From: Gammaproteobacteria bacterium
Lineage (GTDB): Bacteria > Pseudomonadota > Gammaproteobacteria > Pseudomonadales > Pseudohongiellaceae
Direction: 5' to 3'
Assembly (NCBI GenBank): GCA_947457195.1
Contig: CANGUU010000001.1
Span: 124,001 to 188,000, forward strand
DNA length: 64,000 nt
Both the position numbers and the translations under genes were made by a program. Shown one piece after another: positions 17,086 to 26,650 of this stretch; position 1 is the first letter of the stretch, and each line of letters begins with the position of its first letter. Under the pieces are notes generated by a model that had not been told where the DNA came from, made no database searches, and saw nothing but the letters and a program-made list of their open reading frames with translations.

Positions 17086-17888
17086 CAGCTGCGCAGCCCC
17101 TTGCCGGTGTACAGCAGCCGCAGCGCAACCGCGAACATGACTACGGTGAGCAGGATCAGCAGAGACATGGCCAGCACGATGTCGACATCACTCACGCCCA
17201 GGATGCCGTAGCGGAATGCATTGATCATGTAGAAAATCGGATTGAAGTGGGAAATCGTCTGGGCGAACGCAGGCAGCGATTCCACCGAGTAGAAAACACC
17301 GCCCAGATAGATGAGCGGCTGCAGGATGAAGGTGGGCACGATGGAAATATCATCGAAATTGCGGGCGAAGATGGCGTTGATGAAGCCCCCAAGCGAAAAC
17401 ACCACGGAAGCCAGCAGAATGACCAGGACCGTAATCAGGATGTTGTGCATGTGGACCCCGCTGAACAGCAGGGAAATCAGCGATGCGATCACCCCCACGC
17501 ACAAACCGCGCGCCACGCCACCCGTAACGAAGCCGAGCAGGATGATCTGGTTCGGCACCGGGGAAACCAGCAGCTCTTCGATACTCTTCTGGAACTTCTG
17601 ACTGAAAAAAGACGACACCACGTTGGCATAGGCATTGTTGATGACGCTCATCATGATCAGGCCCGGCACGATGAACTCCATGTAGCTGTAGCCACCCATT
17701 TGGCCAATGCGCGACCCGATCAGATTGCCGAAAATGATGAAATACAGCGCGATGGTGATGACCGGCGGCACCAGCGTCTGCACCCAGATGCGCAGAAAGC
17801 GCCGGACTTCCTTGGTGACGAGGGTAATGAAAGCCGTCCAGAGATAGGTACTCTGCATGGCACGGGCGCCGGTCGCGTAGTTGGTCAT
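17085..17888 (-). CDS. ABC-2 type permease, YadH-like
   Basis: 267-residue inner-membrane permease with about six hydrophobic segments. RIWVQTLVPPVITIALYFIIFGNLIGSRIG, GFVTGGVARG, and a C-terminal GLRS ending closely follow E. coli YadH. It pairs with the ATPase encoded just upstream, 13 nt away, to form an ABC exporter of unknown substrate. The chosen ATG is the first in the frame; an alternative start at MQSTYLW (residue 11) is possible. Confidence 0.9.
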   Translation of the reverse strand: MTNYATGARAMQSTYLWTAFITLVTKEVRRFLRIWVQTLVPPVITIALYFIIFGNLIGSRIGQMGGYSYMEFIVPGLIMMSVINNAYANVVSSFFSQKFQKSIEELLVSPVPNQIILLGFVTGGVARGLCVGVIASLISLLFSGVHMHNILITVLVILLASVVFSLGGFINAIFARNFDDISIVPTFILQPLIYLGGVFYSVESLPAFAQTISHFNPIFYMINAFRYGILGVSDVDIVLAMSLLILLTVVMFAVALRLLYTGKGLRS

Positions 17889-17901
17889 GCTGGCTGGCTC
17901 C

Positions 17902-18828
17902 TCACTTGCCCTGGGACGGTTTTTTCAGCAGCGAAACGAACAGTTGCTCGAGCCGATTCGACTTGTTGCGCATGCTCTTGACATGGATGTCGCGCGCGCT
18001 GAGTTGTGCAAACACCTCATTCAGGTCCTGCCCCTTTTCTACAGCCACTTCGAGCGTCGTCTCATCGATCAGCGTCACCGGGAAGCCACTCAACACTGGT
18101 ACAGCGGCCAGGGGGGCGCAGAGGTCGAGCACGAAAAGCTCCTGATGCAAGGTCTGCAGCAACTGCTTCATGCTGGTGTTCACCACGATTTCGCCCTTGT
18201 CGATCATGGCGATGTTGCGGCACAGGGATTCGGCTTCCTCGAGGTAGTGCGTGGTAAGGATGATGGTGGTCCCGGCGCGATTGATCTCCTGCAGAAAGTC
18301 CCAGGTCGAGCGACGCAGTTCGATATCCACTCCGGCGGTGGGCTCGTCGAGGATGAGCAGACGCGGCTCGTGTACCAGGGCCCGGGCGATGAGCAGACGG
18401 CGCTTCATGCCCCCGGACAGCACACGGGCCTGCTGGTTGTGCTTTTCCCACAAACCGAGCTGGTGCAGGTATTTTTCGGCTCGCTCGCGGGCCAGCTTGG
18501 CCGGCAGGCCATAGTAGCCGGCCTGCGTCACACAGATGTCAAAAACCTTTTCGAACTGATGGAAGTTGATTTCCTGCGGCACGATGCCGAGATTGAGCTT
18601 GGTTTCGTACACGTGGGTTTCGACGTTCTGCCCGAACACCTCCACGCTGCCGGAGGTCTTGCGTACCAGCGTGGCGATGATGCCGATCGTGGTCGATTTG
18701 CCGGCTCCGTTGGCCCCGAGTAACGCAAAGAAGTCCCCCTGCTGCACTTCGAGGGAAATACCCTTCAGGGCGCGGTGGCCATTGGCATAGGTCTTGTGGA
18801 GGTCGCGGATAGAGATGGCAGGCGTCAT
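17902..18828 (-). CDS. ABC transporter ATP-binding protein, YadG-like
   Basis: 308-residue cytoplasmic ATPase. Walker A GANGAGKST, signature LSGGMKRR, and Walker B LLILDEPTAGVD are all intact, followed by a C-terminal extension of about 80 residues as in YadG. It energises the permease encoded downstream. ATG 18828 gives MTPAISIRDLHKTY, the expected start of the domain; the in-frame ATG at 18870 would add an unneeded tail. Confidence 0.9.
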   Translation of the reverse strand: MTPAISIRDLHKTYANGHRALKGISLEVQQGDFFALLGANGAGKSTTIGIIATLVRKTSGSVEVFGQNVETHVYETKLNLGIVPQEINFHQFEKVFDICVTQAGYYGLPAKLARERAEKYLHQLGLWEKHNQQARVLSGGMKRRLLIARALVHEPRLLILDEPTAGVDIELRRSTWDFLQEINRAGTTIILTTHYLEEAESLCRNIAMIDKGEIVVNTSMKQLLQTLHQELFVLDLCAPLAAVPVLSGFPVTLIDETTLEVAVEKGQDLNEVFAQLSARDIHVKSMRNKSNRLEQLFVSLLKKPSQGK

Positions 18829-19140
18829 GGAGCGGCAGGTGCTGGACAAGAAGGCGCGCAAGCATAACAAACTTGGCTGCTGCCGTGGCGGCGGCCTGCG
18901 TCGCGAGCGGCGTGTGGCGCCGAGCGGGGGAAGCGGCGCCGGAATGCTCCGACGCCGCTACTCTTCCCTGATGCAACATGTCCCTATGTGCCTTGGCAAC
19001 ATAGCCAGCCGTTAACGCTTTCGCCAAGGAATTGGCAGATGACGCCGGTGCACGGAGCGTCACGGGACGCCAGCGGCGCGCGGCTGCTAGAATTCTGATG
19101 CCCTTTGCCAGCCGGGCACCCCAACTGCTCAGGAGTCTGC
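18829..19140. other. Intergenic region between yadG and the dUTPase gene
   Basis: 312 bp with no gene that I can support. It must hold divergent control signals: a TAGAAT hexamer at 19088-19093 could be the dUTPase -10 but has no good -35. Two short inverted repeats are visible: GGCGCC copies around 18915-18940 and GCCAA-GGAA-TTGGC at 19023-19036. No clear terminator. Confidence 0.5.
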
Positions 19141-19794
19141 ATGCTGACCGAAGCCCAAGCCACTACGATGCTGCGCCTGCAGACGGAGATGAATGCCAAG
19201 GTGAATCCAGCGTGGATTAAGGCGGCCTATCCCTACCTGCGCGCCGTGGTGGTCGAGGGGGCCGAGGCCATGGAGCACCGGGGTTGGAAATGGTGGAAAA
19301 AGCAGGACTGCGACCTCAGCCAGTTGCAGATGGAACTGGTGGACATCTGGCATTTCACACTATCGCATCTGCTGCTGGTGCACGGTGGGGATCAGCAACA
19401 CGCACTGGGGGAACTGCTTGCCGCACACACGGCCGACAGCGTCACTTTCGATGGCCTCGAGTACCGGATTGCCGATCTCGATCTGGTGGCAAAACTGGAG
19501 CTGAACATAGGACTCGCCGCGGCGCGCCGCATCAGCTTGCCACTCTTTTCTGCCCTGCTGAGGGACTGCGGGTTGGACTGGCAGTCACTGTATTGCCAGT
19601 ACGTCGGCAAGAACGTGCTGAACTTCTTCCGGCAGGACCATGGATACAAGGCGGGCACCTATCGGAAACTATGGGGTGGACGGGAAGACAACGAGCATCT
19701 GGTCGACATCATGCGGACGCTGGACAGCACCGCCGCAGATTTCCAGCACCAGCTCTACACCAGCCTGCAAGACCGCTACCAGCGGGCACGCTGA
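19141..19794 (+). CDS. Dimeric dUTPase-like nucleotide pyrophosphatase
   Basis: 217 residues of the all-alpha NTP pyrophosphatase superfamily. EGAEAMEHRGWKWWKK and QLQMELVDIWHF supply the ExxE / ExxD metal-binding pairs of dimeric dUTPases, and the C-terminal GKNVLNFFRQDHGYKAGTYRKLWGGREDN carries the conserved nucleotide-binding lysine and asparagines. Predicted to hydrolyse dUTP to dUMP and pyrophosphate, keeping uracil out of DNA; ung elsewhere in the window acts on the same problem. The start at 19141 has an AGGAG site 8 nt upstream; an in-frame ATG at 19105 lacks one. Confidence 0.85.
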   Translation: MLTEAQATTMLRLQTEMNAKVNPAWIKAAYPYLRAVVVEGAEAMEHRGWKWWKKQDCDLSQLQMELVDIWHFTLSHLLLVHGGDQQHALGELLAAHTADSVTFDGLEYRIADLDLVAKLELNIGLAAARRISLPLFSALLRDCGLDWQSLYCQYVGKNVLNFFRQDHGYKAGTYRKLWGGREDNEHLVDIMRTLDSTAADFQHQLYTSLQDRYQRAR

Positions 19795-19807
19795 AGAACA
19801 GTGCCTC

Positions 19808-19842
19808 GCCCGCGCACTGCTCTCGAAGGTGGCCTCAAGGCC
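19808..19842. repeat. Direct repeat copy 1
   Basis: 35-bp unit starting GCCCGCGCACTGCTCTCGAA and ending in GGCCTCAAGGCC. It recurs 79 bp downstream with one mismatch. It lies in the gap between the dUTPase gene and the 3' end of tRNA-His. Confidence 0.8.
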
Positions 19843-19886
19843 CCATCGTGAAGGAGCGCCCGCGGCGCTCGAAGCAACACCACGCC

Positions 19887-19921
19887 GCCCGCGCACTGCT
19901 CTCGAAGATGGCCTCAAGGCC
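19887..19921. repeat. Direct repeat copy 2
   Basis: Second copy of the 35-bp unit at 19808-19842, 34 of 35 bases identical. The end of each copy is a short self-complementary GGCCT-CA-AGGCC. This suggests a local tandem duplication of a 79-bp segment, or a small intergenic element; only two copies exist, so it is not a CRISPR. Confidence 0.8.
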
Positions 19922-19931
19922 TGTTCATGAA

Positions 19932-20008
19932 TGGGGTGACCGACGGGGCTCGAACCCGCGACAACCAGAATCACAATCTGGGACTCTACCAACTGAGCTA
20001 CGGTCACC
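19932..20008 (-). tRNA. tRNA-His (GTG)
   Basis: 77 nt with encoded CCA. An eight-pair acceptor stem (GGTGACCG/CGGTCACC) includes the extra G-1:C73 pair diagnostic of histidine tRNAs; anticodon loop ATTGTGA gives GTG. A queuosine-substrate tRNA (G34). Last of three tRNAs in one operon. Confidence 0.95.
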
Positions 20009-20056
20009 ATCGAACGGTGGATACGCTACCTGGACTGCCACACCCGAGCAGCGGAG

Positions 20057-20133
20057 TGGCGCGCCCGGCAGGATTCGAACCTGCTACCACCGGCTTAGAA
20101 GGCCGATGCTCTATCCAGATGAGCTACGGGCGC
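20057..20133 (-). tRNA. tRNA-Arg (TCT)
   Basis: 77 nt with encoded CCA. Acceptor GCGCCCG/CGGGCGC, anticodon loop CTTCTAA giving TCT. Middle gene of the Pro-Arg-His operon. Confidence 0.95.
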
Positions 20134-20206
20134 AAACTCAAGACCAGCGGAACGGAAGGACTGCCTGCAGGGCAGTCGATCGACGGAACTAGGCTGGTGT
20201 GGGAGT

Positions 20207-20283
20207 TGGTCGGGGTAGAGGGATTCGAACTCTCGACATTCTGCTCCCAAAGCAGACGCGCTACCAGGCTGCGCTATACCCCG
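20207..20283 (-). tRNA. tRNA-Pro (TGG)
   Basis: 77 nt with encoded CCA. Acceptor CGGGGTA/TACCCCG, anticodon loop TTTGGGA giving TGG. The T stem (GAGAG/CCCTC) contains one A-C mismatch at position 52-62, which is unusual for an otherwise canonical tRNA. First gene of the operon. Confidence 0.93.
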
Positions 20284-20308
20284 ATTTGTCTCCAACCAGC
20301 GGGCGGGC

Positions 20309-20337
20309 ATGTTACTGGCGCCCCCTTTTGCGGTCAA
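20309..20337 (-). promoter_or_regulatory. Sigma-70 promoter for the tRNA-Pro/Arg/His operon
   Basis: On the minus strand: TTGACC, 17-nt spacer, TAACAT, then a GC-rich discriminator (GCCCGCCCGC) about 20 nt before tRNA-Pro. It lies between the cysS stop and the first tRNA, and is one of the best promoter matches in the window. Confidence 0.75.
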
Positions 20338-20370
20338 TCGCCAATGCGGCGAAAGCCGTGCCATGCGCCG

Positions 20371-21759
20371 TCATTCGAGGCTGCGGTCGATGCGCCAACT
20401 GCTCACGCCCTGACGGTCCTCCACCACAACGTGCAGGGCCTTCAACTGGGCCCGAATGCGATCCGCTTCCGCCCAGTCCTTGGCGGCCCGCGCCGCCAGT
20501 CGGGCAGCCAGCAGGGATTCGACGAGCGCCGCATCGACTGCGCCGCCCTCGCGCAGGAAAGATTCGGCCGAGGCCTGCAACAGGCCCAGTATCCCACCGA
20601 GCCGGCGCAGCAGCGCCGCATGGGCCGCAGCGGCAGCCGGTGCCGCTGTGCGGAGACGGTTGATCTCGCGGGCCAGGTCGAACAACACCGCCAGCGCCTC
20701 CGGTGTTCCGAAGTCATCCTGCATGGCCTCATGGAAGCGCTGCTCCCACGCGGTGCCCGCGGCGGCGGCCACCGAGACATCCAGTCCCTTGAGCGCGTGG
20801 TAGAAGCGCTCGAGGGCGTCGTAGCCATGCTGCAGGGTTTCTTCCGAATAACTGATGGCACTGCGGTAATGACTCGCGACGAGGAAGTAACGCACCACTT
20901 CCGCCGGGTACTTTTGCAGCACCTCGCGGACGGTGAAAAAGTTGTTGAGTGACTTCGACATCTTTTCGTCGTTCACGCGCACCGGACCGTTGTGCATCCA
21001 CAGGTTGACGAACCTGTGTCCCGTTGCGGCTTCGGACTGGGCGATTTCGTTGTCGTGGTGTGGAAACATGAGGTCACTGCCGCCACCGTGGATGTCGAAG
21101 GTGTGGCCCAGACAGGTGGTGGACATGGCCGAGCACTCGATGTGCCAACCGGGGCGACCAAAACCCCACGGTGAAGGCCAGCCGGGCTCCTCGGGCTTGG
21201 CGGCCTTCCACAGGGCGAAGTCGCGTACATCACGCTTGCTCTCTCCCACCTCGATGCGGGCCCCCGCCAACAGCTCGTCGGGATTCTTGCGTGACAGGCG
21301 CGCGTAGTGGGCAAAGCTTGGTACCGAGAAGTAGACGTCGCCATTGTCGGCCGCGTAGGCATGACCCCGACCGATCAGCAGACTGGTCATGGCGATGATC
21401 TCGGCGATGTGCCCAGTGGCCCTCGGCTCCAGATCCGGCCTCTGGATGCCGAGCGCCGCCTCGTCCTCGTGGGTAAAGCGAATGAAGCGCTCGGTGAGCT
21501 CGCCGACCGACTCGCCGTTTTCGGCAGCACGCCTGATGATCTTGTCGTCGATATCGGTGATGTTGCGGACGTAGGTCACGGCATACCCGGCGGCACGCAG
21601 GTAACGGACGATCACGTCGAAGGCCACCAGCATGCGGGCATGGCCGATATGCGCAAAGTCGTAGGTCGTCAGCCCGCAGACATACAGGCGCACCTTGCCT
21701 GGCTCGAGCGGAACGAAAACTTCCTTTTGCTGGGTGAGCGTGTTGTAGATCTTCAGCAC
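20371..21759 (-). CDS. cysS: Cysteinyl-tRNA synthetase
   Basis: Class I aminoacyl-tRNA synthetase charging tRNA-Cys. [17 protein letters not shown] carries the zinc-ligand Cys28 and the HIGH motif (37-40), and [10 protein letters not shown] is the KMSKS loop. The C-terminal helical domain is complete. I chose a GTG start at 21759 because it gives [11 protein letters not shown] right after the initiator and 462 residues, the usual family length. A TTG at 21789 would add ten residues and almost touch glnS. It lies 35 nt downstream of glnS. Confidence 0.95.
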   Translation of the reverse strand: MLKIYNTLTQQKEVFVPLEPGKVRLYVCGLTTYDFAHIGHARMLVAFDVIVRYLRAAGYAVTYVRNITDIDDKIIRRAAENGESVGELTERFIRFTHEDEAALGIQRPDLEPRATGHIAEIIAMTSLLIGRGHAYAADNGDVYFSVPSFAHYARLSRKNPDELLAGARIEVGESKRDVRDFALWKAAKPEEPGWPSPWGFGRPGWHIECSAMSTTCLGHTFDIHGGGSDLMFPHHDNEIAQSEAATGHRFVNLWMHNGPVRVNDEKMSKSLNNFFTVREVLQKYPAEVVRYFLVASHYRSAISYSEETLQHGYDALERFYHALKGLDVSVAAAAGTAWEQRFHEAMQDDFGTPEALAVLFDLAREINRLRTAAPAAAAAHAALLRRLGGILGLLQASAESFLREGGAVDAALVESLLAARLAARAAKDWAEADRIRAQLKALHVVVEDRQGVSSWRIDRSLE

Positions 21760-21794
21760 AGGTACTCTCGTACGGACAGGGTCGGCCAAGCCGG

Positions 21795-23465
21795 TCAGGG
21801 CTTGGTCCAGGAATCCTTCAAACCGATGGTCAGGTTGAACACCAGCGCATCTGGCCGGCTGTCGAAGCGATCGACCACGAAATAGCCCTCACGCTCGAAC
21901 TGGAAACGCTGCTCGGGCACTGCGGCCGCCAGCGAAGGCTCGACCAAGGCGTCCCGCAGCACCTGCAGCGAATCCGCATTGATGTGATCTCGGTAGTCAC
22001 CTTCTGCGGCATCTGGCGCCGGATGGTTGAACAGTCGATCGTACAGACGCACCTCGACCGGAATGGCCTCGGCAGCGGGCACCCAGTGGATGACACCCTT
22101 GACCTTGCGCCCCTCGGCATTCTTGCCAAGCGTGGCGAGATCACAGCTGCAGCGCAGCTCGCTGACACGACCGGCCGCATCCTTGACCACGTCGTCACAA
22201 CGGATGATGTAGGCACCGCGCAGACGGACTTCACCACCGGGCACCAGGCGCTTGAAGCCTGCCGGCGGCACTTCTTCGAAATCGCTCCGATCGATGAAGA
22301 GTTCCCGCCCGAACGGAATCTCCCGCTCCCCCAGTGCCGGATTCTTCGGATGACGGGGCAACACCAGACGCTCGGCGTGCTCAGCCGGCACATTGGTGAG
22401 CGTCACCCGCAGCGGACGCAGGACCGCCATGGCGCGTGGCGCGGTGGCATCGAGGAATTCCCGCAGGCAAAACTCGAGCTGACCGACTTCCACCAGGCTG
22501 TTGGACTTGGTTACGCCCACCATGTCGACGAAGTGGCGTATGGCCTCCGGGGCGTAGCCGCGGCGCCGCAAACCCTCGAGCGTAGGCATGCGCGGATCAC
22601 TCCAGCCGCTGACCAGACCTTCGTCGACCAACTGCTTGAGCTTGCGCTTGCTCATCACGGTGTAATCGATGTTGAGCCGGGCAAACTCGATTTGCTGCGG
22701 ATGTGCCGGAACGTCGAGCTGGTCGAGTACCCAATCGTAGAGTGGCCGGTGATCCTCGAATTCCAGGGTACAGAGCGAATGGGTGATACGCTCGAGGGCA
22801 TCGGAAATGCAATGCGTATAGTCGTACATCGGATAGATGCACCAGGTGTCGCCGGTCTGGTGGTGATGCTGATGCTTGATGCGGTAAATCACCGGGTCAC
22901 GCAGGTTGATGTTCGGCGAGGCCATGTCGATGCGCAGCCTCAGGGTGAAGGCGCCATCGGGAAACTCGCCGCTCTTCATGCGGGAAAAAAGCGCGAGATT
23001 CTCCTCGATGGAGCGTTCGCGGTCAGGACTTGGGCGACCCGGCTCGGTGAGCGTGCCACGGTACTCGCGTGCCTGCTCCGGGGTGAGGCTGCACACGTAG
23101 GCCTTGCCCTGCCGGATGAGCGCGATCGCGTACTCGTACAGTTGGTCGAAGTAGTCCGACGCGTAGTAGAGCCTGTCGTCCCAGTCGAAGCCCAGCCACT
23201 TCACACTGGCCTTGATCGACTCTACGTATTCGAGATTTTCCTTTTCGGGATTGGTGTCATCGAAACGCAGGTTGCAAAGACCACCGTACTTCTGCGCCGT
23301 GCCGAAATTGAGGCAAATCGACTTGGCATGGCCGATGTGCAGGTAGCCATTCGGCTCCGGCGGAAAGCGGGTATGCACCCTGCCTGAGTGCTTGCCACTG
23401 GCGAGGTCGTCATTGATGATCTGGTGGATGAAATTCACCGGGGTATTGCTGGCGGACTCGGACAT
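21795..23465 (-). CDS. glnS: Glutaminyl-tRNA synthetase
   Basis: 556-residue class I synthetase charging tRNA-Gln. The catalytic core has [16 protein letters not shown] (HIGH motif) and VMSKRKL (KMSKS equivalent); the C-terminal beta-barrel anticodon-binding domains are complete. The start MSESASNTP at 23465 is preceded by an appropriate leader with a TATAAT hexamer. Gene order lpxH-ppiB-glnS-cysS matches what I recall for Pseudomonas. Confidence 0.97.
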   Translation of the reverse strand: MSESASNTPVNFIHQIINDDLASGKHSGRVHTRFPPEPNGYLHIGHAKSICLNFGTAQKYGGLCNLRFDDTNPEKENLEYVESIKASVKWLGFDWDDRLYYASDYFDQLYEYAIALIRQGKAYVCSLTPEQAREYRGTLTEPGRPSPDRERSIEENLALFSRMKSGEFPDGAFTLRLRIDMASPNINLRDPVIYRIKHQHHHQTGDTWCIYPMYDYTHCISDALERITHSLCTLEFEDHRPLYDWVLDQLDVPAHPQQIEFARLNIDYTVMSKRKLKQLVDEGLVSGWSDPRMPTLEGLRRRGYAPEAIRHFVDMVGVTKSNSLVEVGQLEFCLREFLDATAPRAMAVLRPLRVTLTNVPAEHAERLVLPRHPKNPALGEREIPFGRELFIDRSDFEEVPPAGFKRLVPGGEVRLRGAYIIRCDDVVKDAAGRVSELRCSCDLATLGKNAEGRKVKGVIHWVPAAEAIPVEVRLYDRLFNHPAPDAAEGDYRDHINADSLQVLRDALVEPSLAAAVPEQRFQFEREGYFVVDRFDSRPDALVFNLTIGLKDSWTKP

Positions 23466-23504
23466 GGTTGCGCTACTGATGGGCTCGGGCCGAAAAGACG
23501 CGGC

Positions 23505-23510
23505 ATTATA
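23505..23510 (-). promoter_or_regulatory. -10 element (TATAAT) for glnS
   Basis: A perfect TATAAT on the minus strand, 40 nt upstream of the glnS ATG. The -35 region at the proper spacing (TCGGCC) is poor, so activation or a weak promoter is likely. Confidence 0.45.
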
Positions 23511-23569
23511 GCTGGCGAAGCGGCGAGGGCCGAGTAGAATTGCCGCCACTTCACTCCCAGGGATTTTCC

Positions 23570-24079
23570 ATGATCACCTTGCATACCAACCATGGCGACA
23601 TCGTACTCGAGCTCGACTTCGCCAAGGCGCCCCTCACCGCAGCGAATTTTCTCCAGTACGCCCAGGACGGCCACTATGACGGGACCGTGTTCCACCGGGT
23701 CATCAGCAATTTCATGATCCAGGGCGGCGGCTTCGAACCGGGCCTCAAGCAGAAAAAGACCCGTGCTCCGGTGCAAAACGAAGCAGACAACGGGCTGCGC
23801 AACGACATCGGCAGCATCGCCATGGCCCGGACCAGCGATCCCCATTCGGCCTCCTGCCAGTTCTTCATCAATGTCGCCCCCAACGACTTCCTCAACTTCC
23901 GCAGCAAGACACCACAGGGCTGGGGTTACTGCGTGTTCGGTCATGTGGTAGACGGCATGGACGTCGTCAATCAGATCAAGGCGGTACCCACCGGCAACAA
24001 ACAGGGCCACGGCGACGTGCCGATCGAAGACGTGGTGATCACGTCGGTCAGCATCGACAGCAGCAAGCTGCCGGCCTGA
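23570..24079 (+). CDS. ppiB: Cyclophilin-type peptidyl-prolyl isomerase B
   Basis: 169-residue cytoplasmic cyclophilin that catalyses cis-trans isomerisation of prolyl bonds. The active-site segments [30 protein letters not shown] and [15 protein letters not shown] are intact. No signal peptide, so it is the cytoplasmic PpiB type. The ATG at 23570 begins [15 protein letters not shown], the normal family start. Divergent from glnS and 16 nt upstream of lpxH, with which it is probably co-transcribed. Confidence 0.95.
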   Translation: MITLHTNHGDIVLELDFAKAPLTAANFLQYAQDGHYDGTVFHRVISNFMIQGGGFEPGLKQKKTRAPVQNEADNGLRNDIGSIAMARTSDPHSASCQFFINVAPNDFLNFRSKTPQGWGYCVFGHVVDGMDVVNQIKAVPTGNKQGHGDVPIEDVVITSVSIDSSKLPA

Positions 24080-24095
24080 GCCTGCCCCGAGTGCC

Positions 24096-24848
24096 ATGGG
24101 CGCCGCACCCCGCATCCTGCTGATCTCTGATCTGCACCTCGAGGAAGCACGCCCTGCCCTCACCGACGCCTTCCTGCGCTTCCTCGTCACCGAGGCGCAG
24201 ACTGCCTCGTCGCTCTACATCCTCGGTGATCTCTTCAATGTCTGGCTCGGCGACGACGATGATCGGCCGCTGCGCGCCACTGTCGTGACGGCACTGCGGG
24301 AGGCGAGCCAGCGAGGCCTCGTGATCCGGCTGTTGCACGGCAATCGGGACTTTCTGCTGGGTGAGCGCTTCGCGACCGACTGCGGCGCCCTGCTGTTGGA
24401 GTCACCCTGCCTGCTCGGGCACGGTGAGCGCCGCTTCGTGCTTACGCACGGCGATGAGCTGTGCACCCGCGACACGGACTACCAGGCGTTTCGCCGGCAG
24501 GTACGAGACCCGGTCTGGCAGGGCAGCTTCCTGGCCCGTCCGCTGGAAGAACGGCGCGCCTTTGCCGAGCAGGCCCGCGCACGCAGCCGGACCATGAACA
24601 GCAACAAGGCGGCAGACATCATGGATGTGAGTCAGGAGGAAGTCGCGGCCCTGCTCCTGCGCCTGGACTGCCGCTCGCTGATCCATGGCCATACCCACCG
24701 GCCCGGCCACCACCACTTCCCACTCGGCGACAGCTACGCGGAGCGCCTCGTGCTGGGCGACTGGGGCGACTTCGGGTGGTACGCCGAGCTCGGCAGCGCA
24801 CTGCAGTTGTATCGATTCCCCATCCCGGCGTCCCGCCCTGACGCCTGA
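24096..24848 (+). CDS. lpxH: UDP-2,3-diacylglucosamine diphosphatase
   Basis: 250-residue metallophosphoesterase that cleaves UDP-2,3-diacylglucosamine to lipid X, the fourth step of lipid A synthesis, at the inner face of the membrane. The metal-binding motifs are all there: SDLHLEE (Asp12, His14), GDLFNVWLGDDD, HGNRD, HGDELC and HGHTHRPG. Its presence supports a Gram-negative host with standard LPS. It follows ppiB closely and ends in a large inverted repeat shared with the convergent ABC gene. Confidence 0.95.
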   Translation: MGAAPRILLISDLHLEEARPALTDAFLRFLVTEAQTASSLYILGDLFNVWLGDDDDRPLRATVVTALREASQRGLVIRLLHGNRDFLLGERFATDCGALLLESPCLLGHGERRFVLTHGDELCTRDTDYQAFRRQVRDPVWQGSFLARPLEERRAFAEQARARSRTMNSNKAADIMDVSQEEVAALLLRLDCRSLIHGHTHRPGHHHFPLGDSYAERLVLGDWGDFGWYAELGSALQLYRFPIPASRPDA

Positions 24849-24897
24849 GCGCCAGTCCAGTCTCGCGCCGAACCCTGCGCGAAGAAGGGCGCTCAGG
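24844..24897. terminator. Bidirectional terminator between lpxH and ABC exporter gene
   Basis: Perfect 10-bp outer arms (CCTGAGCGCC at 24844-24853 and its complement at 24888-24897) enclose an inner 6-bp stem (TCGCGC 24863-24868 / GCGCGA 24877-24882). Both convergent stop codons lie inside the outer arms. No U tract on either side. Confidence 0.65.
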
Positions 24898-26650
24898 AAT
24901 GCTTTTTCTGATGCAGCAATAGCTCTACGGCCTGCTGCATGCTGGCCGCGTGGGTCAAGGTGCTGCCGCTGACGAAGAAGATTTCATCGGCGCTTTCGAT
25001 GGTGTTGAGACGGTGCGCGATCACGACCCGCGTGGTTTGCGCCGGCAAGCGCTGCAGGATCTGCTCGAGTGCCTGCTCCGTGACGGTGTCGATGTTGGCG
25101 GTGGCCTCGTCGAGGATCAGCAGGTCGGGCTGGCGCAGGACGGCGCGCATGAAGGCGATCAGCTGGCGCTGACCGAGCGACAGGTTGTCACCTCCACCCA
25201 CCACCGGTGCCTGCAGGCCCCCGTCGAAACGCTGCAACAGCGGCGCCAATCCCTGCTGCGTGAGCAGCGCAGCCAGGTCAGCTTCCGGCAGTTTCACCAG
25301 TTCCGGTGCTCCGTAGAGCAGGTTGTCGCGCACACTGCCGCTGAACAGCACCGGCTCCTGCAGGATGAAGCCGATACGACGCGCCCGCTCTGCGGCCGGA
25401 ACGCTGCGCAGATCCCGACCCTCGAACAGCACGGTTCCGTCGTCGGGATCGTAGAGCCTCGCCATCAGAGAGGCCGTGGTGGTCTTGCCTCCTCCGGTCG
25501 GGCCGACCAGCGCGTAGGTCTTGCCGCGTGCGAGCTGCAGACTGAGGTCACGCAGCACCGGCCGTCCCGGCAGGTAACCGAACGACACGCCGCGCAGCTC
25601 CAGCAACGGCGCCTGCGCACGCGGCGGTAGCACGGACAACTGCGGCAGCAGAGAGCGCAGATCGAGAATGGTCTCGATGCGATCCCAGCTGGCCAGCGCC
25701 ACTTGGAAGTTCGACCACAGCAACGCCAGCTGCCGCAGCGGGTTGTAGAAGTACGTGACGTAGCTGAGATAGCTGATCAGCAGTCCCGCCGACAGTTCTC
25801 CGGCCGCAATCAGGCCGACACCTCCTACCAGCACCAACAGCTGCGCGAGCACGGCGGCCAGACCGAACACCGGAGTAAAGACCTGGTTGGCCAGCCCTGC
25901 CTGGAGAGCACTGGCGTAGTTCTGCCGATTGGCCTGCTCGAGCCGCTGGCGAAAAAAGTCCCGGCGGTTGAAGGCAACGATCACCCGGAAATTGCCGAGA
26001 CTTTCTGCCACCTCGGCAGACAGCGTGCCGGTGGCAGCCATGGCCGCTGCATTGCGGCGCTTGACCAAGGGGGACAGGACACGGGTGAACAGTACTAGCA
26101 ACAGCGCGGGCGCCAGCGCTGCCATACCGAGCAGCGGATTGAGCAGCAGCAGGAACAGGCCCGCTCCCGTCATGATCACGATGGAGCCCATGAACTGCAC
26201 CAGCGTGTGGGAGAAGAATGCGTTGAGCTTGTCGGTATCGTTGTTGATACGGGAAATCAGGTCCCCGGTCTTGTTGGCGTGGAAGAACGCCACCGGCAAC
26301 TCCTGCAGTTTGGAAAAGATGCGCGACCTTACCGAAAACAGCACGCGCTGCCCCACCCCACCCATCAGCCGCGTGTGCAGATAGCTGGTACAGAGGCCGA
26401 GCAAATAGAGCAGCAATAGCAGCCCCGCGTAGTGCAGCACGCCGTCGAACTGACCCACCAGCAGATAGCTGTCCACCACGTGCGCCACCAGCAGCGGGGC
26501 GCTGAGGTTGACGAGGGCATTGCCGAGTGTCGCCAGCGAGGAATACAGCAGACTGAGCTGCTCGCCTTGCAGCAACGGAAACAGCTCGCGCGCGGCTTGC
26601 CAGGCCGAGAGCTTCGGTCGTGGTGGCTGAGACTCAAGCGCGTAGTTCAT
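24893..26650 (-). CDS. ABC exporter half-transporter, MdlB/SmdB-like
   Basis: 585-residue half-transporter with an N-terminal six-helix membrane domain and a C-terminal ATPase. Walker A GPTGGGKTT and Walker B LLILDEATANID with the catalytic Glu are canonical, while the signature is LSLGQ rather than LSGGQ. It overlaps the upstream gene by 17 nt and almost certainly forms a heterodimer with its product, as MdlA/MdlB do. Substrate unknown; the family exports lipids, peptides or drugs. The start MNYALES at 26650 was preferred; MPMNY at 26656 is an alternative. Confidence 0.88.
   Translation of the reverse strand: MNYALESQPPRPKLSAWQAARELFPLLQGEQLSLLYSSLATLGNALVNLSAPLLVAHVVDSYLLVGQFDGVLHYAGLLLLLYLLGLCTSYLHTRLMGGVGQRVLFSVRSRIFSKLQELPVAFFHANKTGDLISRINNDTDKLNAFFSHTLVQFMGSIVIMTGAGLFLLLLNPLLGMAALAPALLLVLFTRVLSPLVKRRNAAAMAATGTLSAEVAESLGNFRVIVAFNRRDFFRQRLEQANRQNYASALQAGLANQVFTPVFGLAAVLAQLLVLVGGVGLIAAGELSAGLLISYLSYVTYFYNPLRQLALLWSNFQVALASWDRIETILDLRSLLPQLSVLPPRAQAPLLELRGVSFGYLPGRPVLRDLSLQLARGKTYALVGPTGGGKTTTASLMARLYDPDDGTVLFEGRDLRSVPAAERARRIGFILQEPVLFSGSVRDNLLYGAPELVKLPEADLAALLTQQGLAPLLQRFDGGLQAPVVGGGDNLSLGQRQLIAFMRAVLRQPDLLILDEATANIDTVTEQALEQILQRLPAQTTRVVIAHRLNTIESADEIFFVSGSTLTHAASMQQAVELLLHQKKHS

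Noticed and set aside
19808-19921. CRISPR array
   Set aside because: Only two copies, one 44-bp spacer, no cas genes nearby.
21984-23387. 467-codon open frame on the plus strand
   Set aside because: Antisense shadow of glnS.
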